This document shows positions 26,235 to 34,859 of a DNA stretch of 64,000 nucleotides, piece by piece. The first letter of the stretch is position 1; the number at the start of each line of letters is the position of its first letter. Under the pieces are notes generated by a model that saw only the letters and a program-made list of their open reading frames with translations, ran no database searches and was not told the DNA's origin. The position numbers were made by a program, and so were the translations under genes. Origin of the DNA: Paenibacillus herberti (GTDB lineage: Bacteria; Bacillota; Bacilli; Paenibacillales; Paenibacillaceae); contig NZ_NMUQ01000001.1 of NCBI RefSeq assembly GCF_002233675.1, positions 596,779 to 660,778 on the forward strand, given 5' to 3'.

Positions 26235-26933
26235 ATGAGGATTGGGCTCATTATCGCCTTAGCTTGTACGCTCTTTTTACAGGGCTGCTCCTCGGAAAAT
26301 AGAATTTCTTCACAAAATGAAGGAGGGGAAACGGCAACTATGGATCAACAATTACTCCAGGCTGCAGAACGTAAAGATGCGGCAACACTCGAAAAGTTAA
26401 TTAAAGACGGCGCCAACATCAATGCTCAGGATTCCAAAGGTAGAACGGCTGCAATGATCGCGACCTACAATAACGATATTGCATCGGCCAAAGTTATTCT
26501 CGAGGCAGGTGCTGATGTAAACATTCAAGATGAGATGAAAAACACCCCATTTCTATATGCAGGTGCAGAAGGAAATCTTGAAATTTTAAAACTTACCATT
26601 GCTGCGGGGGCAGACCCGACCATTACGAATCGCTACAACGGAACCGCTTTGATTCCGGCATCGGAGCACGGTTATACGGGTGTTGTGCAGGAGCTGCTGA
26701 CGAACACCAAAATTGATGTGAACCATGTCAATCGTCTTGGCTGGACCGCTTTGATGGAAGCAATTGTGTTAAATAACGGCAATGCCAATCAGCAGGAGAC
26801 AGTGCGGCTATTGATCCAGCATGGAGCAGATGTAAATCTGCCCGATGAAGAAGGGGTCACTCCGCTGAAACATGCGCGGCAAAGAGGCTTCGACGAAATC
26901 GTACAGCTATTGGTGCAAGCAGGAGCAAAATAA
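26235..26933 (+). CDS. Ankyrin-repeat lipoprotein
   Basis: Predicted membrane-anchored extracellular protein. The signal peptide MRIGLIIALACTLFLQGC ends in the lipobox LQGC, so Cys18 would be lipidated. Five or so ankyrin repeats fill the remainder (LIKDGANINAQDSKGRTAAM, ILEAGADVNIQDEMKNTPF, LIQHGADVNLPDEEGVTPL). ATG 26235 is preferred over ATG 26220 because TGGAGGAT lies just before it and the resulting signal peptide has a normal short basic start. 232 residues. GC content is lower than in the dcw genes. The binding partner is unknown. Confidence 0.88.
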   Translation: MRIGLIIALACTLFLQGCSSENRISSQNEGGETATMDQQLLQAAERKDAATLEKLIKDGANINAQDSKGRTAAMIATYNNDIASAKVILEAGADVNIQDEMKNTPFLYAGAEGNLEILKLTIAAGADPTITNRYNGTALIPASEHGYTGVVQELLTNTKIDVNHVNRLGWTALMEAIVLNNGNANQQETVRLLIQHGADVNLPDEEGVTPLKHARQRGFDEIVQLLVQAGAK

Positions 26934-26937
26934 CGAG

Positions 26938-26966
26938 GAGAGGGGCTAAGCGGCCCCTCTTTTTTA
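26938..26966 (+). terminator. Terminator after the ankyrin lipoprotein gene
   Basis: AGAGGGGC pairs with GCCCCTCT around TAAGCG, followed by six T residues. It separates this gene from the ABC exporter promoter at 26977. Confidence 0.9.
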
Positions 26967-26976
26967 CATTTATTAT

Positions 26977-27005
26977 TTGACGGTGAGAAAGATTATCACT
27001 ACAAT
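26977..27005 (+). promoter_or_regulatory. Sigma-A promoter with embedded Fur-like box
   Basis: TTGACG (26977-26982), 17 bases, TACAAT (27000-27005). Within the spacer TGAGAAAGATTATCA (26984-26998) matches the Fur 7-1-7 consensus TGATAAT-N-ATTATCA at 12 of 14 positions. A repressor there would block polymerase, so iron control of the downstream ABC exporter is plausible. PerR and Zur boxes are similar and cannot be excluded. Confidence 0.6.
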
Positions 27006-27023
27006 GGTTTATATAGGTTTTTA

Positions 27024-28781
27024 TTGCATAAATCAAGCAGAAATGCAGAAATGAGTGAAGAGATGCTCCGCCGATTTTTCTCGCATTACAAACCCTACAA
27101 GGGATTGTTTATTCTCGACTTCACTTGTGCCGTTGTCGCCGGCCTCCTGGAGCTGGCATTCCCGCTAGCTGTTAACCGCTTTGTGGATGATCTACTGCCT
27201 GGAGGCGATTGGAGCCTTATCGTTTGGGCTTCCATAGGTTTGTTGGCAGTTTATGTTTTGTCAGCGCTGCTCAATTATATCGTCACCTATTGGGGCCATA
27301 TGCTTGGGATCAATATCGAGACGGACATGCGCCGCAACTTGTTCGCTAAAGTCCAGAAGCTTAGCTTCCGTTTTTTTGACAACAACAAAACAGGCCATCT
27401 TATCGGCCGTATGACCAATGATCTCAACGACATCGGAGAGCTAGCGCATCACGGGCCAGAGGACGCCTTCATCGCCGTCATGACGCTGATTGGCTCGTTC
27501 GGCCTGATGGCGTATCTCAACCTGGAGCTGGCGATAATCACCTTCGTCATCATTCCCGTGCTGGCATGGATGATCATCTATTTCGGTCAACGCATGAGCC
27601 GTACATACGAGCGAATGTTTGGCAATGTCGGCAATTTCAATGCACGTATCGAAGACAATGTTGGCGGCATCCGTGTTGTTCAATCTTTTGCCAACGAGAA
27701 GCATGAGAACAAGCTGTTTGCCGTTGAAAATCAAAACTATCGTGAAACAAAGCTTGTGGCTTACAAAACGCTGTCTGCAAGTATGACGCTCAACTATATG
27801 ATGATGCGCCTCATTACGATTCTGATTCTGTTGTTCGGTGCCTGGTTCTACATTGATGGCCGCATCGAGATCGGCGAGTTCCTGGCGTTCCTGTTGTTAT
27901 CTAATGTGTTTTTCCGTCCCATTGAGAAAATTAATGCGATCATCGAGACCTATCCGCGGGGCATTGCCGGTTTTACCCGTTATTGCGAGATTATGGACAC
28001 GGATCCGGACATTAAGGATGCGCCCAACGCAGTGGAGATTGACCGTGTCACGGGCTCGATTGAGTTCAACAACGTCGGTTTCAGCTATGAGTCGGAGCGT
28101 CCCATTTTGCAAAACATCAATTTCACCATTAAGCCAGGGGAGACTGTTGCTTTTGTTGGGCCTTCCGGCGCAGGTAAAACGACCATATGCAGCTTGCTGC
28201 CGCGCTTCTATGATGTAAATGAAGGTTCGATTAAAGTAGACGGTCGTGATATTCGCGATGTCACCGTGGAATCGCTGCGCCGCAATATCGGTATCGTGCA
28301 GCAGGATGTGTTCCTGTTCTCGGGTACGATTCGCGAAAATATCGCCTATGGCGATCTGGATGCGACAGACGAGCAAATCTGGGATGCGGCGCGCCGGGCG
28401 TCGCTCGATGAGCTAATTCGCTCTTTGCCAGAAGGCATGGACACGGTGATCGGCGAGCGTGGCGTGAAGCTGTCTGGAGGACAAAAGCAGCGCATGTCTA
28501 TTGCCCGCATGTTCCTTAAAAATCCGCCGATTCTTATTTTGGATGAGGCGACCTCCGCACTCGACACCGAGACGGAAGCAGCTATTCAGGCTGCGCTTGC
28601 GGAGCTGTCTGTCGGCCGCACAACGCTAGTAATTGCACATCGTCTGAGCACAGTCAGAAACGCTGACCGCATTATGGTCGTCAATACGAGCGGTATTGCC
28701 GAACAGGGTCGTCACCAGGAGCTGATTGCTGCTGGTGGCATTTACAGCCGACTGCATGTTGCTCAAGCAAGCCAGGCTTAA
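27024..28781 (+). CDS. ABC exporter, fused membrane and ATP-binding domains
   Basis: Type IV (MsbA/MdlB-like) half-transporter, likely a homodimeric exporter of lipids, drugs or peptides. Six membrane helices occupy about residues 22-310. The nucleotide-binding domain has Walker A GPSGAGKTT, signature LSGGQKQRMS, Walker B ILILDEATSALD and the H-loop IAHRLSTV. The start is uncertain: TTG 27024 and ATG 27051 (MSEEMLRRFF) both lack a good ribosome site; ATG 27051 gives a more natural protein. The Fur-like promoter just upstream hints at a role linked to metal supply, for example siderophore export, which is inference only. Confidence 0.92.
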   Translation: MHKSSRNAEMSEEMLRRFFSHYKPYKGLFILDFTCAVVAGLLELAFPLAVNRFVDDLLPGGDWSLIVWASIGLLAVYVLSALLNYIVTYWGHMLGINIETDMRRNLFAKVQKLSFRFFDNNKTGHLIGRMTNDLNDIGELAHHGPEDAFIAVMTLIGSFGLMAYLNLELAIITFVIIPVLAWMIIYFGQRMSRTYERMFGNVGNFNARIEDNVGGIRVVQSFANEKHENKLFAVENQNYRETKLVAYKTLSASMTLNYMMMRLITILILLFGAWFYIDGRIEIGEFLAFLLLSNVFFRPIEKINAIIETYPRGIAGFTRYCEIMDTDPDIKDAPNAVEIDRVTGSIEFNNVGFSYESERPILQNINFTIKPGETVAFVGPSGAGKTTICSLLPRFYDVNEGSIKVDGRDIRDVTVESLRRNIGIVQQDVFLFSGTIRENIAYGDLDATDEQIWDAARRASLDELIRSLPEGMDTVIGERGVKLSGGQKQRMSIARMFLKNPPILILDEATSALDTETEAAIQAALAELSVGRTTLVIAHRLSTVRNADRIMVVNTSGIAEQGRHQELIAAGGIYSRLHVAQASQA

Positions 28782-28798
28782 GCTGCCCCGATTGTTCT

Positions 28799-28837
28799 AA
28801 CCGTTGCAAGTCGTTATCGACTCGCAGCGGTTTTTTC
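28799..28837 (+). terminator. Terminator after the ABC exporter gene
   Basis: AACCGTTGCAAGTCG pairs with CGACTCGCAGCGGTT around TTAT, followed by a T run. Confidence 0.9.
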
Positions 28838-28916
28838 TTATTTGAGCTTGTCTGCAGCTATCTTGTACACTGGAATGAGAGAGCGCTGAAGTTAAACATT
28901 TGAAGGAGGGTATGTC

Positions 28917-29891
28917 GTGAGCGAGATTAATTGCACCATTCTGGATGACTATCAGCTTGCAGCGAAGAAATATGGAGATTGGAGCCAATTGGAAAAACGT
29001 ATTAAGCTACGTGTACACCATGATCATTATGACTCCGTTGATGAGCTGGTGAAGCTGCTAAAGGACGAGCAGATCATTGTCATCATGCGCGAGCGGACGC
29101 CGTTTCGGGAGGAGTTACTCGTTCGACTGCCGAAGTTGAAGCTGCTTGTGACAACCGGCATGCGTAATGCTTCCGTTGATCTGGTAGCGGCGGAGCGCCT
29201 CGGCATCGCGGTCTGCGGCACGCGTGGGACATCCGAGGCGCCAATTGAGCTGACCTGGGCGCTTATTCTCGGATTAGCCAAGCAGATACGGCACGAGAAT
29301 GAGGCTTTGCGCGGCGGCGGCTCTTGGCAGAGCACGGTTGGCAGTGATTTGAATGGCCGCACGCTCGGCTTGCTCGGCCTAGGTAAAATCGGCAGCCGCG
29401 TGGCGGAGATTGGCCGAGTGTTCGGCATGCGTGTCATGGCGTGGAGCCAGAATTTGACGCCGGAGAAGGCTGCTGATGGAGGAGTGGAGCTGGCGTCATC
29501 TAAGGAAGCGCTACTGGAACAGAGTGATTATGTATCAGTCCATCTTGTTTTGAGCGAGCGGACGAGGGGATTGCTCGGTAGAGCAGAGCTGCAGCGGATG
29601 AAATCTTCCGCTTATCTGATCAATACTTCCCGAGCTGGCATCATAGATCAGAAGGCGCTGATCGACCATCTGCAGCAGGAGCGAATCGCCGGCGCCGGTC
29701 TCGATGTGTTCGATACGGAGCCGCTGCCTGCGGATCATCCGTATCGGACTTTGCCCAATGTGCTGGCAACTCCGCATATTGGCTATGTGACGGACAGTAA
29801 TTATAAGCTGTATTTTGCCGATGCGGTCGAGGATATTGCAGCTTGGCTGGATGGGAAGCCAATTCGTCCCGTGCAGCCGTATAAGCAATAA
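28917..29891 (+). CDS. D-2-hydroxyacid dehydrogenase family protein
   Basis: NAD(P)-dependent oxidoreductase that interconverts 2-keto and D-2-hydroxy acids. The nucleotide-binding loop GLLGLGKIGSRVAEIGRVFGM lies near residues 143-163. The catalytic set is visible as Arg in NTSRAGIIDQKALI, Glu in DVFDTEPLPADHP and His in LATPHIGY. Similarity to phosphoglycerate dehydrogenase is only in the catalytic half, with no regulatory domain. The start is GTG 28917 behind AAGGAGGG. 324 residues. It stands alone; the substrate cannot be deduced. Confidence 0.9.
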   Translation: MSEINCTILDDYQLAAKKYGDWSQLEKRIKLRVHHDHYDSVDELVKLLKDEQIIVIMRERTPFREELLVRLPKLKLLVTTGMRNASVDLVAAERLGIAVCGTRGTSEAPIELTWALILGLAKQIRHENEALRGGGSWQSTVGSDLNGRTLGLLGLGKIGSRVAEIGRVFGMRVMAWSQNLTPEKAADGGVELASSKEALLEQSDYVSVHLVLSERTRGLLGRAELQRMKSSAYLINTSRAGIIDQKALIDHLQQERIAGAGLDVFDTEPLPADHPYRTLPNVLATPHIGYVTDSNYKLYFADAVEDIAAWLDGKPIRPVQPYKQ

Positions 29892-29967
29892 CTTATAAGC
29901 GATAATTAATTTGAGCGTCCGTAATTTTGATTGTGCGACGGTCATTAAGATGCTTTGTAAATTAAAA

Positions 29968-30005
29968 GTACCTTCCTGACTTTCAGAAGAAAGTCAGGAA
30001 GGTAC
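29968..30005 (-). terminator. Terminator of the polysaccharide deacetylase gene
   Basis: Perfect 17-bp inverted repeat (GTACCTTCCTGACTTTC and its complement) with a 4-base loop. On the minus strand it is followed by TTTTAATTT, so it terminates the leftward gene at 30019. It may also stop rightward transcription from the dehydrogenase gene, although no T run follows on that side. Confidence 0.92.
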
Positions 30006-30018
30006 ATAGTGTGAAAAA

Positions 30019-31335
30019 TTACTTATAAGCTTGGATACCCAACAAAGTTTCCAAATCGACGATTTTATAGCCGTCTTTCTGTAACGCCTCAATAATGTAC
30101 GGAAGCGCTTTGACAGTTTCCGATTGTTCCTTCGTAGAGTGCATAAGAATGATGTCTCCGTTTCTTACGTTAGAAACCACATTATTAACGATATTGTCCA
30201 TTTCCTTTTGCGACCAATCCAGCGTGTCTATTGACCAAAGCACAATGGAGTAACCGTCCTGCTTCGCCGCGGATACGACCTTGTCATCTGTTTCGCCGTA
30301 TGGTGTTCGCAACATAGCGGGTGCCTTACCAATAATCTCTTTAATTGCATCTTCGGTTTCTTTCAGTTCGGAATGAATTTGATCCGAATTTTTTTTAGTT
30401 AAATCAACGTGATTGTAACTGTGGCTTAACACCAAATGACCATTTTCATAGGCTCTTTTTACAACATCCGGATATTGTTTGACGTGCTTACCGATAAAGA
30501 AGAAGCTTCCTCTTACCTTATGCTTCTCCAGCGAATCAAGAATAGCCGGCGTTGTCTGATCATCAGGACCGTCGTCAAAAGTTAGGGCGACCCTCTTCTC
30601 GTTGGGACCGTTAAGAAATACGTTGTTTTTATGTGTTTTGGCGAAAGTTTTAGTTCTTTTGCGCCAATCCAGCATAGTCGTCCAAGCCTTTGACGATAAC
30701 GCGTTTGATTTCCCCACAATATCCAATACATAATTTTCTTCGGATACATTTTGGACGCTTCCTGCCGAAAATACGGAAGTATGGTCGACCGAATTTGCTC
30801 CTTTTGGGATAATGAATTTTAACTGAATGTCTTGTTTAACGTTGTAAACGTAAATATCGTCCGTTCCGGTTTCGGTTGTTTTGTCAGGGTTGCCAATGGA
30901 CTTTAGGATACTTTCAAGTGTCAGCTTCTGCAGTCGAAGATCGTAAGAACGAGCGTCGAACAACAACCCGCTTGATTGGTTATAGCCAAAGGAAGAAGCA
31001 TATCCGTTATACGTTACGTACATACCCGATCCGACCGCGTCGACCTTATCTGGTTCTCCCCATTCTTGTCGTACTTGCTTTATTGTATTTCTGCCAACAA
31101 TAAATTCGTTGTCTGCTGCTTTTCCTTCCCGTGCTAAATCCAGCAAAAGTCTTGGGAAATCAACGTCTTCGGAAGGCGTTACTGTCGGAGATGCAGAAGG
31201 AAGCGCTGTAGAAGCAGCTGTAGATGTAGGTGTAGGTTTTGGCGTTGTTGTCTCGTTCGTAGCTCCGCATGCGGATATAATAAGTATCGTGATTGGGAGT
31301 ATAATCCATTTCAAAAAACTCTTGAATTTCTTCAT
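30019..31335 (-). CDS. Polysaccharide deacetylase lipoprotein
   Basis: Exported NodB-type deacetylase, likely acting on peptidoglycan or another cell-surface glycan. The signal peptide with lipobox IISAC (Cys near residue 23) is followed by a Thr/Pro/Ser linker and an uncharacterised domain of about 190 residues. The NodB domain has motif 1 TFDDGPDD (metal-binding Asp pair), motif 2 HSYNHVDL, motif 3 RTPYG and motif 5 DIILMHS. ATG at 31335 (complement) gives a proper signal peptide; AAAGGGGAT lies 12 bases upstream. An upstream frame start at 31404 would bury the signal. 438 residues. AT-rich compared with the dcw genes. Confidence 0.92.
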   Translation of the reverse strand: MKKFKSFLKWIILPITILIISACGATNETTTPKPTPTSTAASTALPSASPTVTPSEDVDFPRLLLDLAREGKAADNEFIVGRNTIKQVRQEWGEPDKVDAVGSGMYVTYNGYASSFGYNQSSGLLFDARSYDLRLQKLTLESILKSIGNPDKTTETGTDDIYVYNVKQDIQLKFIIPKGANSVDHTSVFSAGSVQNVSEENYVLDIVGKSNALSSKAWTTMLDWRKRTKTFAKTHKNNVFLNGPNEKRVALTFDDGPDDQTTPAILDSLEKHKVRGSFFFIGKHVKQYPDVVKRAYENGHLVLSHSYNHVDLTKKNSDQIHSELKETEDAIKEIIGKAPAMLRTPYGETDDKVVSAAKQDGYSIVLWSIDTLDWSQKEMDNIVNNVVSNVRNGDIILMHSTKEQSETVKALPYIIEALQKDGYKIVDLETLLGIQAYK

Positions 31336-31501
31336 TTTTAAACTAAATCCCCTTTGTAAGTTGCGATTGTTGTTTTGAATCGCCCTTTTATTGTAGACAA
31401 GCAAATCAGGTTTGAATCGCAGGGCGAATACAGAGCCGAGAAGTTAGGTGGAGGTTTTAACAATATACTATAAATACAGCAATATCCGAAATAAACAACT
31501 A

Positions 31502-31563
31502 TTGACAGTTAGGTGTATGAAGGGCATAATACACTTATCAAGTGTATGAACTACTTAGTACAC
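31502..31563 (+). promoter_or_regulatory. Promoter and twin operators of the GntR/ABC operon
   Basis: TTGACA (31502-31507), 17 bases, CATAAT (31525-31530). Two 22-bp sites of the same design, GTGTATGAA-N6-TA-N-TACAC, lie at 31513-31534 (overlapping spacer and -10) and 31542-31563, 29 bp apart. Between them TACACTTATCAAGTGTA is itself palindromic. The arrangement fits autorepression by the YtrA-type GntR regulator encoded next. Confidence 0.8.
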
Positions 31564-31586
31564 ACACTTAATAGGCGAGGTGTGAG

Positions 31587-32018
31587 ATGAACAACGAAGA
31601 ATGGCCGGAAGCGGCCTTTGGCAGCCGAGATCCGGTGTATTTGCAGGTGGTCCGCCATTTCAAGGAGCTAATAGCTACTGGTTGGCTGAAAGCCGGGCAG
31701 ACCGTACCGTCCCGGCGTGAACTTGCTTCCCGAATGAAAATTAATCCGAACACGGCGCAGAAAGCCTACAAGGAAATGGAGGAACAGAAATTGATCGTGA
31801 CCGAGGGCAATTCCCCAAGCCGGATTACAAGTGATGCCACGACACTTCGGGCAATCCGTTCCGAGCTGTTAGGCGAGGCGGTGGAGGCGTTTGTGCAGTC
31901 CGTTCGCCGTTTGGAAGCTCCTGTTGATGAGCTAGTGGAGCTGGTGCGTGAGAAATACGAGAGGCATCCGCAGCCGACAGGCGCGGAGTTTGAGAACGGA
32001 AAGGAAGGCGGAGCATGA
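31587..32018 (+). CDS. GntR-family regulator (YtrA subfamily)
   Basis: Short DNA-binding repressor. The N-terminal winged helix (PVYLQVVRHFKELIATGWLKAG, VPSRRELASRMKINPNTAQKAYKEMEEQ) is followed by only about 65 residues, typical of YtrA-type members, which lack a large effector domain and control linked ABC transporters. ATG 31587 follows GCGAGGTGTGAG. 143 residues. It overlaps the ATP-binding gene by 4 bases (ATGA). Twin operators at 31513 and 31542 are probably its own targets. The inducing signal in known relatives is cell-envelope stress from antibiotics. Confidence 0.93.
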   Translation: MNNEEWPEAAFGSRDPVYLQVVRHFKELIATGWLKAGQTVPSRRELASRMKINPNTAQKAYKEMEEQKLIVTEGNSPSRITSDATTLRAIRSELLGEAVEAFVQSVRRLEAPVDELVELVREKYERHPQPTGAEFENGKEGGA

Positions 32019-32704
32019 TCGAAGTCAGCGATATTCGCAAAACTTACCGCCGCAAGAAGGTATTGAACGGCGTATCTTTCAAAGCCGAGAAAGGGCAGAT
32101 TACTTGTCTAATCGGTCTTAACGGCGCCGGCAAATCTACTATTCTCAAGGCAATTATGGGACTTACACCGCTGAATGGCGGCAGCATTCGCATCGGCGGT
32201 CAGGTTTTGACGCCGGAAGTATATAACACAATTGCTTTCATCCCGGATCGGCTTACGATGCCGGGCTCGATGAAGCTGCGCGATGGCTTGCAGTTCATGG
32301 CGGACTTTTATCCCCGCTGGAACGCAGAGCGAGCGGAAGATCTGATGAGCTTTTTCCGGCTGGAGCGTGGGGAGCGGATCGGCAGAATGTCCAAGGGCAC
32401 AGCGGCAAAGTTCAACCTCGTACTCGGCATGGCGCAGGATGTGGACTATGTGCTGATGGATGAGCCATTTTCCGGAATCGATATGTTCAGCCGTGAGATG
32501 ATTGCCGATGTGTTCACAAGCCAGCTCGTGGAGGATCGGGGCGTACTTATTACAACCCATGAGATCGGCGACATCGAGCATCTGGTTGACCGCGCCGTGC
32601 TGCTGCAGGGGGGTCATGTCATCCGTGATTTCAATTGTGAAGACATGCGCAGCGAGGAAGGCAAGTCGGTCATCGACGTGATGAGGGAGGTTTACCGGAC
32701 TTGA
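32015..32704 (+). CDS. ABC transporter ATP-binding protein of the GntR operon
   Basis: Cytoplasmic ATPase subunit. Walker A GLNGAGKSTI (near residue 34), Walker B VDYVLMDEPFSGID and the switch histidine in TTHEIGD are present. The signature motif is degenerate (RMSKGTAAKFN rather than LSGGQ), as is common in YtrB-like and BcrA-like subunits. 229 residues. It starts inside the gntR stop and ends inside the permease start (TTGA), so the three genes are translationally coupled. Likely pairs with the next gene in an envelope-stress or peptide-detoxification transporter; substrate unknown. Confidence 0.93.
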   Translation: MIEVSDIRKTYRRKKVLNGVSFKAEKGQITCLIGLNGAGKSTILKAIMGLTPLNGGSIRIGGQVLTPEVYNTIAFIPDRLTMPGSMKLRDGLQFMADFYPRWNAERAEDLMSFFRLERGERIGRMSKGTAAKFNLVLGMAQDVDYVLMDEPFSGIDMFSREMIADVFTSQLVEDRGVLITTHEIGDIEHLVDRAVLLQGGHVIRDFNCEDMRSEEGKSVIDVMREVYRT

Positions 32705-33522
32705 AAACGTATTTGAAGCTGGTACATATGGAAATTTACCGGTTCCGTTTCATCCTGGGCGGCTTGATGGCGTTGACAGCTATCGTTCAACTGCTCGGGA
32801 CTCAGATTTTTCTGTCAGACCGTCTGAAAACAATCTACGAATCAGCTGCCCGCGAGGGCAAATCGCTAGGCGCGGAATATAGCTTTCCAATGAGAGAGGT
32901 ATACTCTACTACTGAAGCTTGGATGGTAGTACCGGTCATAATGTGCATTGTGGTGATCAGTCTTTATATTTTCTTGATCTGGTATCGGGACTGGTTCGGC
33001 AAGTCGACGTTTGCTTACCGGCTGCTGATGCTCCCCTACCCAAGGTTCACTCTTTATTTGTCGAAGTTTACCGCTCTTATGGTGTTCATATTCAGCCTGC
33101 TGGCGCTGCAGATTATCATTGTTGTTTTGCAGATGATGTTGTATTTCTTCCGCGTGCCGGAAGAACTGCGGGTCCCGGTGTCACTAGTCGATATAATCCG
33201 ATTTTCGGAAACATTCTTTTACATTCCTCTGCAACTGCAAGAATTTCTGCTTTTGTACGGCTTTGGTTCTGTCTTCGTTCTGCTGATGTTCACGACGGTG
33301 CTGCTGGAACGCAGTTACCGCTTGAAGGGGCTAATTGCTGGGCTGAGTTATACGCTTGTTACCTTTGCGCTGGTTGCTTGGATGTGGTCAATGGCTGAAT
33401 CCGATGGATCTTTTCTTTTCCCTTCCGAGCTGCTGCTTGTTACGATCGCACTCATGCTCGGCAATACGGCGTTATCGTTATGGCTTGGCAGATGGCTGCT
33501 CCGTACGAAGGTTATGGTTTGA
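32701..33522 (+). CDS. ABC transporter permease of the GntR operon
   Basis: Integral membrane partner of the preceding ATPase. About six hydrophobic helices are seen (FILGGLMALTAIVQLLG, WMVVPVIMCIVVISLYIFL, LMVFIFSLLALQIIIVVLQM, FGSVFVLLMFTTVLL, LSYTLVTFALVAWMWSM, LLVTIALMLGNTALSLWLG) with an extracellular loop between the first two. TTG 32701 overlaps the upstream stop. 273 residues. No family beyond ABC-2-like permeases can be named from sequence. Confidence 0.87.
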   Translation: MKTYLKLVHMEIYRFRFILGGLMALTAIVQLLGTQIFLSDRLKTIYESAAREGKSLGAEYSFPMREVYSTTEAWMVVPVIMCIVVISLYIFLIWYRDWFGKSTFAYRLLMLPYPRFTLYLSKFTALMVFIFSLLALQIIIVVLQMMLYFFRVPEELRVPVSLVDIIRFSETFFYIPLQLQEFLLLYGFGSVFVLLMFTTVLLERSYRLKGLIAGLSYTLVTFALVAWMWSMAESDGSFLFPSELLLVTIALMLGNTALSLWLGRWLLRTKVMV

Positions 33523-33532
33523 AGGAGGACAT

Positions 33533-34690
33533 ATGAAAAAATATTTTTACAGTATCGGATTAGTCGGACTGAGCCTGATTGTGCTTATTGTTTTTGCCGG
33601 AGCGGCAATTGCTGAGCGCAAACCTCTCTTTGAGCTGGTCACGCAGGAGGGCAACGCTGAGGTGATGCGAGGGTATGCACTACAAGGAATGGGAGCGCAG
33701 TTGACGTCTGACGGAGGAAGACAATGGATGGAACGTAACCTTCTTTCCTTCGGATATAAGGATTCATTGGACACGGATAATTATGATGGCGAGCGCAATG
33801 AATTGATTGCTGACTATCGTTCTTTCATGCGAGGCCATCAGCGGGATGATTCCTACTATCGGGACGAGCAAGTAATTATTGGAGCAGACGCTGACAAAGA
33901 AAAGTCAGAGGTTCTAGTTCGAATATTGAATCGCTCCGATTCCAAAGTGAGGGAGTTCAAGGTTCCCGTTAAAAGTAACGATAGCATGCGTCAAAGAGTC
34001 TATCTCAACATTATCGTTCAGGACATTCAATTGATTGGTAATCGAATTCATCTGTTAGTAAGTGACTATACGAATAGTGGCTGGGCATATACCGATTATG
34101 TTGTTGACCGTAAGAGCGGCACTGTTGTCGAGTCCCAAGTTATTTATGTTCCAGAGGAGACGACTGATGTCTTTTTACGGTCGAGTATGGATGTTAAGGC
34201 CGAATTCAGGGAGCTGGCCGCTTCACCTATCATTATGTTTAATATCAAAACAATTAAAACCGATTCAAGCGGCTCGGATTCACTTAAGGAATGGCGAATC
34301 ATGGGTTATGATTACGCCAGCGGTGAAACGTGGAATTTGCCTCAGGAAGGGCTAGATCTGATCAAAAAAGGTTTGGAGCCTACGCTTCATGAAGGCAAGC
34401 TATTTATGTACAAAGGTAACTATTCTGGTTCGACAATCCATTTCATGGACCCAAAAACGGGCAAACAAGCCGCAGAGCCGCTCTCTCTGCCGGCCGGTGA
34501 AGCCGGTTCAAGATATATTAGATTTGGGGATGGATTCATCTACGTAAGCTTCCGTGATGAAGGTGTTACCAATGTGATTGTTTACGAAGAGGCGACCCGT
34601 GCCGTCGCATACAGAGGATTGGTCAAGAAGACTAATCCCAAAGCTGACGCACTGTATTCTTATTTCAGACTCAACTATATAGGGAAATAA
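33533..34690 (+). CDS. Unrecognised membrane-anchored exported protein of the GntR operon
   Basis: An N-terminal hydrophobic segment (MKKYFYSIGLVGLSLIVLIVF) that could be a signal peptide or anchor is followed by about 360 residues with alternating beta-strand patterns and many Asp, Tyr and Ser residues, likely extracellular. ATG 33533 is fixed by AAGGAGGACAT; the frame is open further upstream, but that overlaps the permease. It is 11 bp after the permease and ends at a terminator, so it belongs to the operon and may be an accessory or sensor of the transporter. I do not recognise the family. Confidence 0.82.
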   Translation: MKKYFYSIGLVGLSLIVLIVFAGAAIAERKPLFELVTQEGNAEVMRGYALQGMGAQLTSDGGRQWMERNLLSFGYKDSLDTDNYDGERNELIADYRSFMRGHQRDDSYYRDEQVIIGADADKEKSEVLVRILNRSDSKVREFKVPVKSNDSMRQRVYLNIIVQDIQLIGNRIHLLVSDYTNSGWAYTDYVVDRKSGTVVESQVIYVPEETTDVFLRSSMDVKAEFRELAASPIIMFNIKTIKTDSSGSDSLKEWRIMGYDYASGETWNLPQEGLDLIKKGLEPTLHEGKLFMYKGNYSGSTIHFMDPKTGKQAAEPLSLPAGEAGSRYIRFGDGFIYVSFRDEGVTNVIVYEEATRAVAYRGLVKKTNPKADALYSYFRLNYIGK

Positions 34691-34708
34691 GTCTGATCTC
34701 CTACAATC

Positions 34709-34738
34709 TGCCGCGGCCAAGCCTGCGGCATTTTTTTT
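34709..34738 (+). terminator. Terminator of the GntR/ABC operon
   Basis: TGCCGC pairs with GCGGCA across GGCCAAGCCT, followed by eight T residues. Confidence 0.88.
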
Positions 34739-34830
34739 ATTACCCGATAATGTCGAAAATTCCCTGTATCCTGTTGGCTGGATGCGCTTTCCAAGGGTCT
34801 GTCACCGCTTGTCTGACGCTTCCGCTGGAG

Positions 34831-34859
34831 GAATAAAAATGAAGCCCAAGGAGATAATG
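34831..34859 (+). promoter_or_regulatory. Candidate SigF-type promoter of sigG
   Basis: GAATA (34831-34835) and GGAGATAATG (34850-34859), 14 bases apart, resemble the forespore SigF consensus (-35 G-[CAT]-ATR, -10 GGNRANANTR). sigG is SigF-dependent in B. subtilis. The -35 overlaps GGAGGAATAAAA, which would also be a ribosome site for ATG 34839 on a longer transcript, so the assignment is tentative. Confidence 0.4.
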
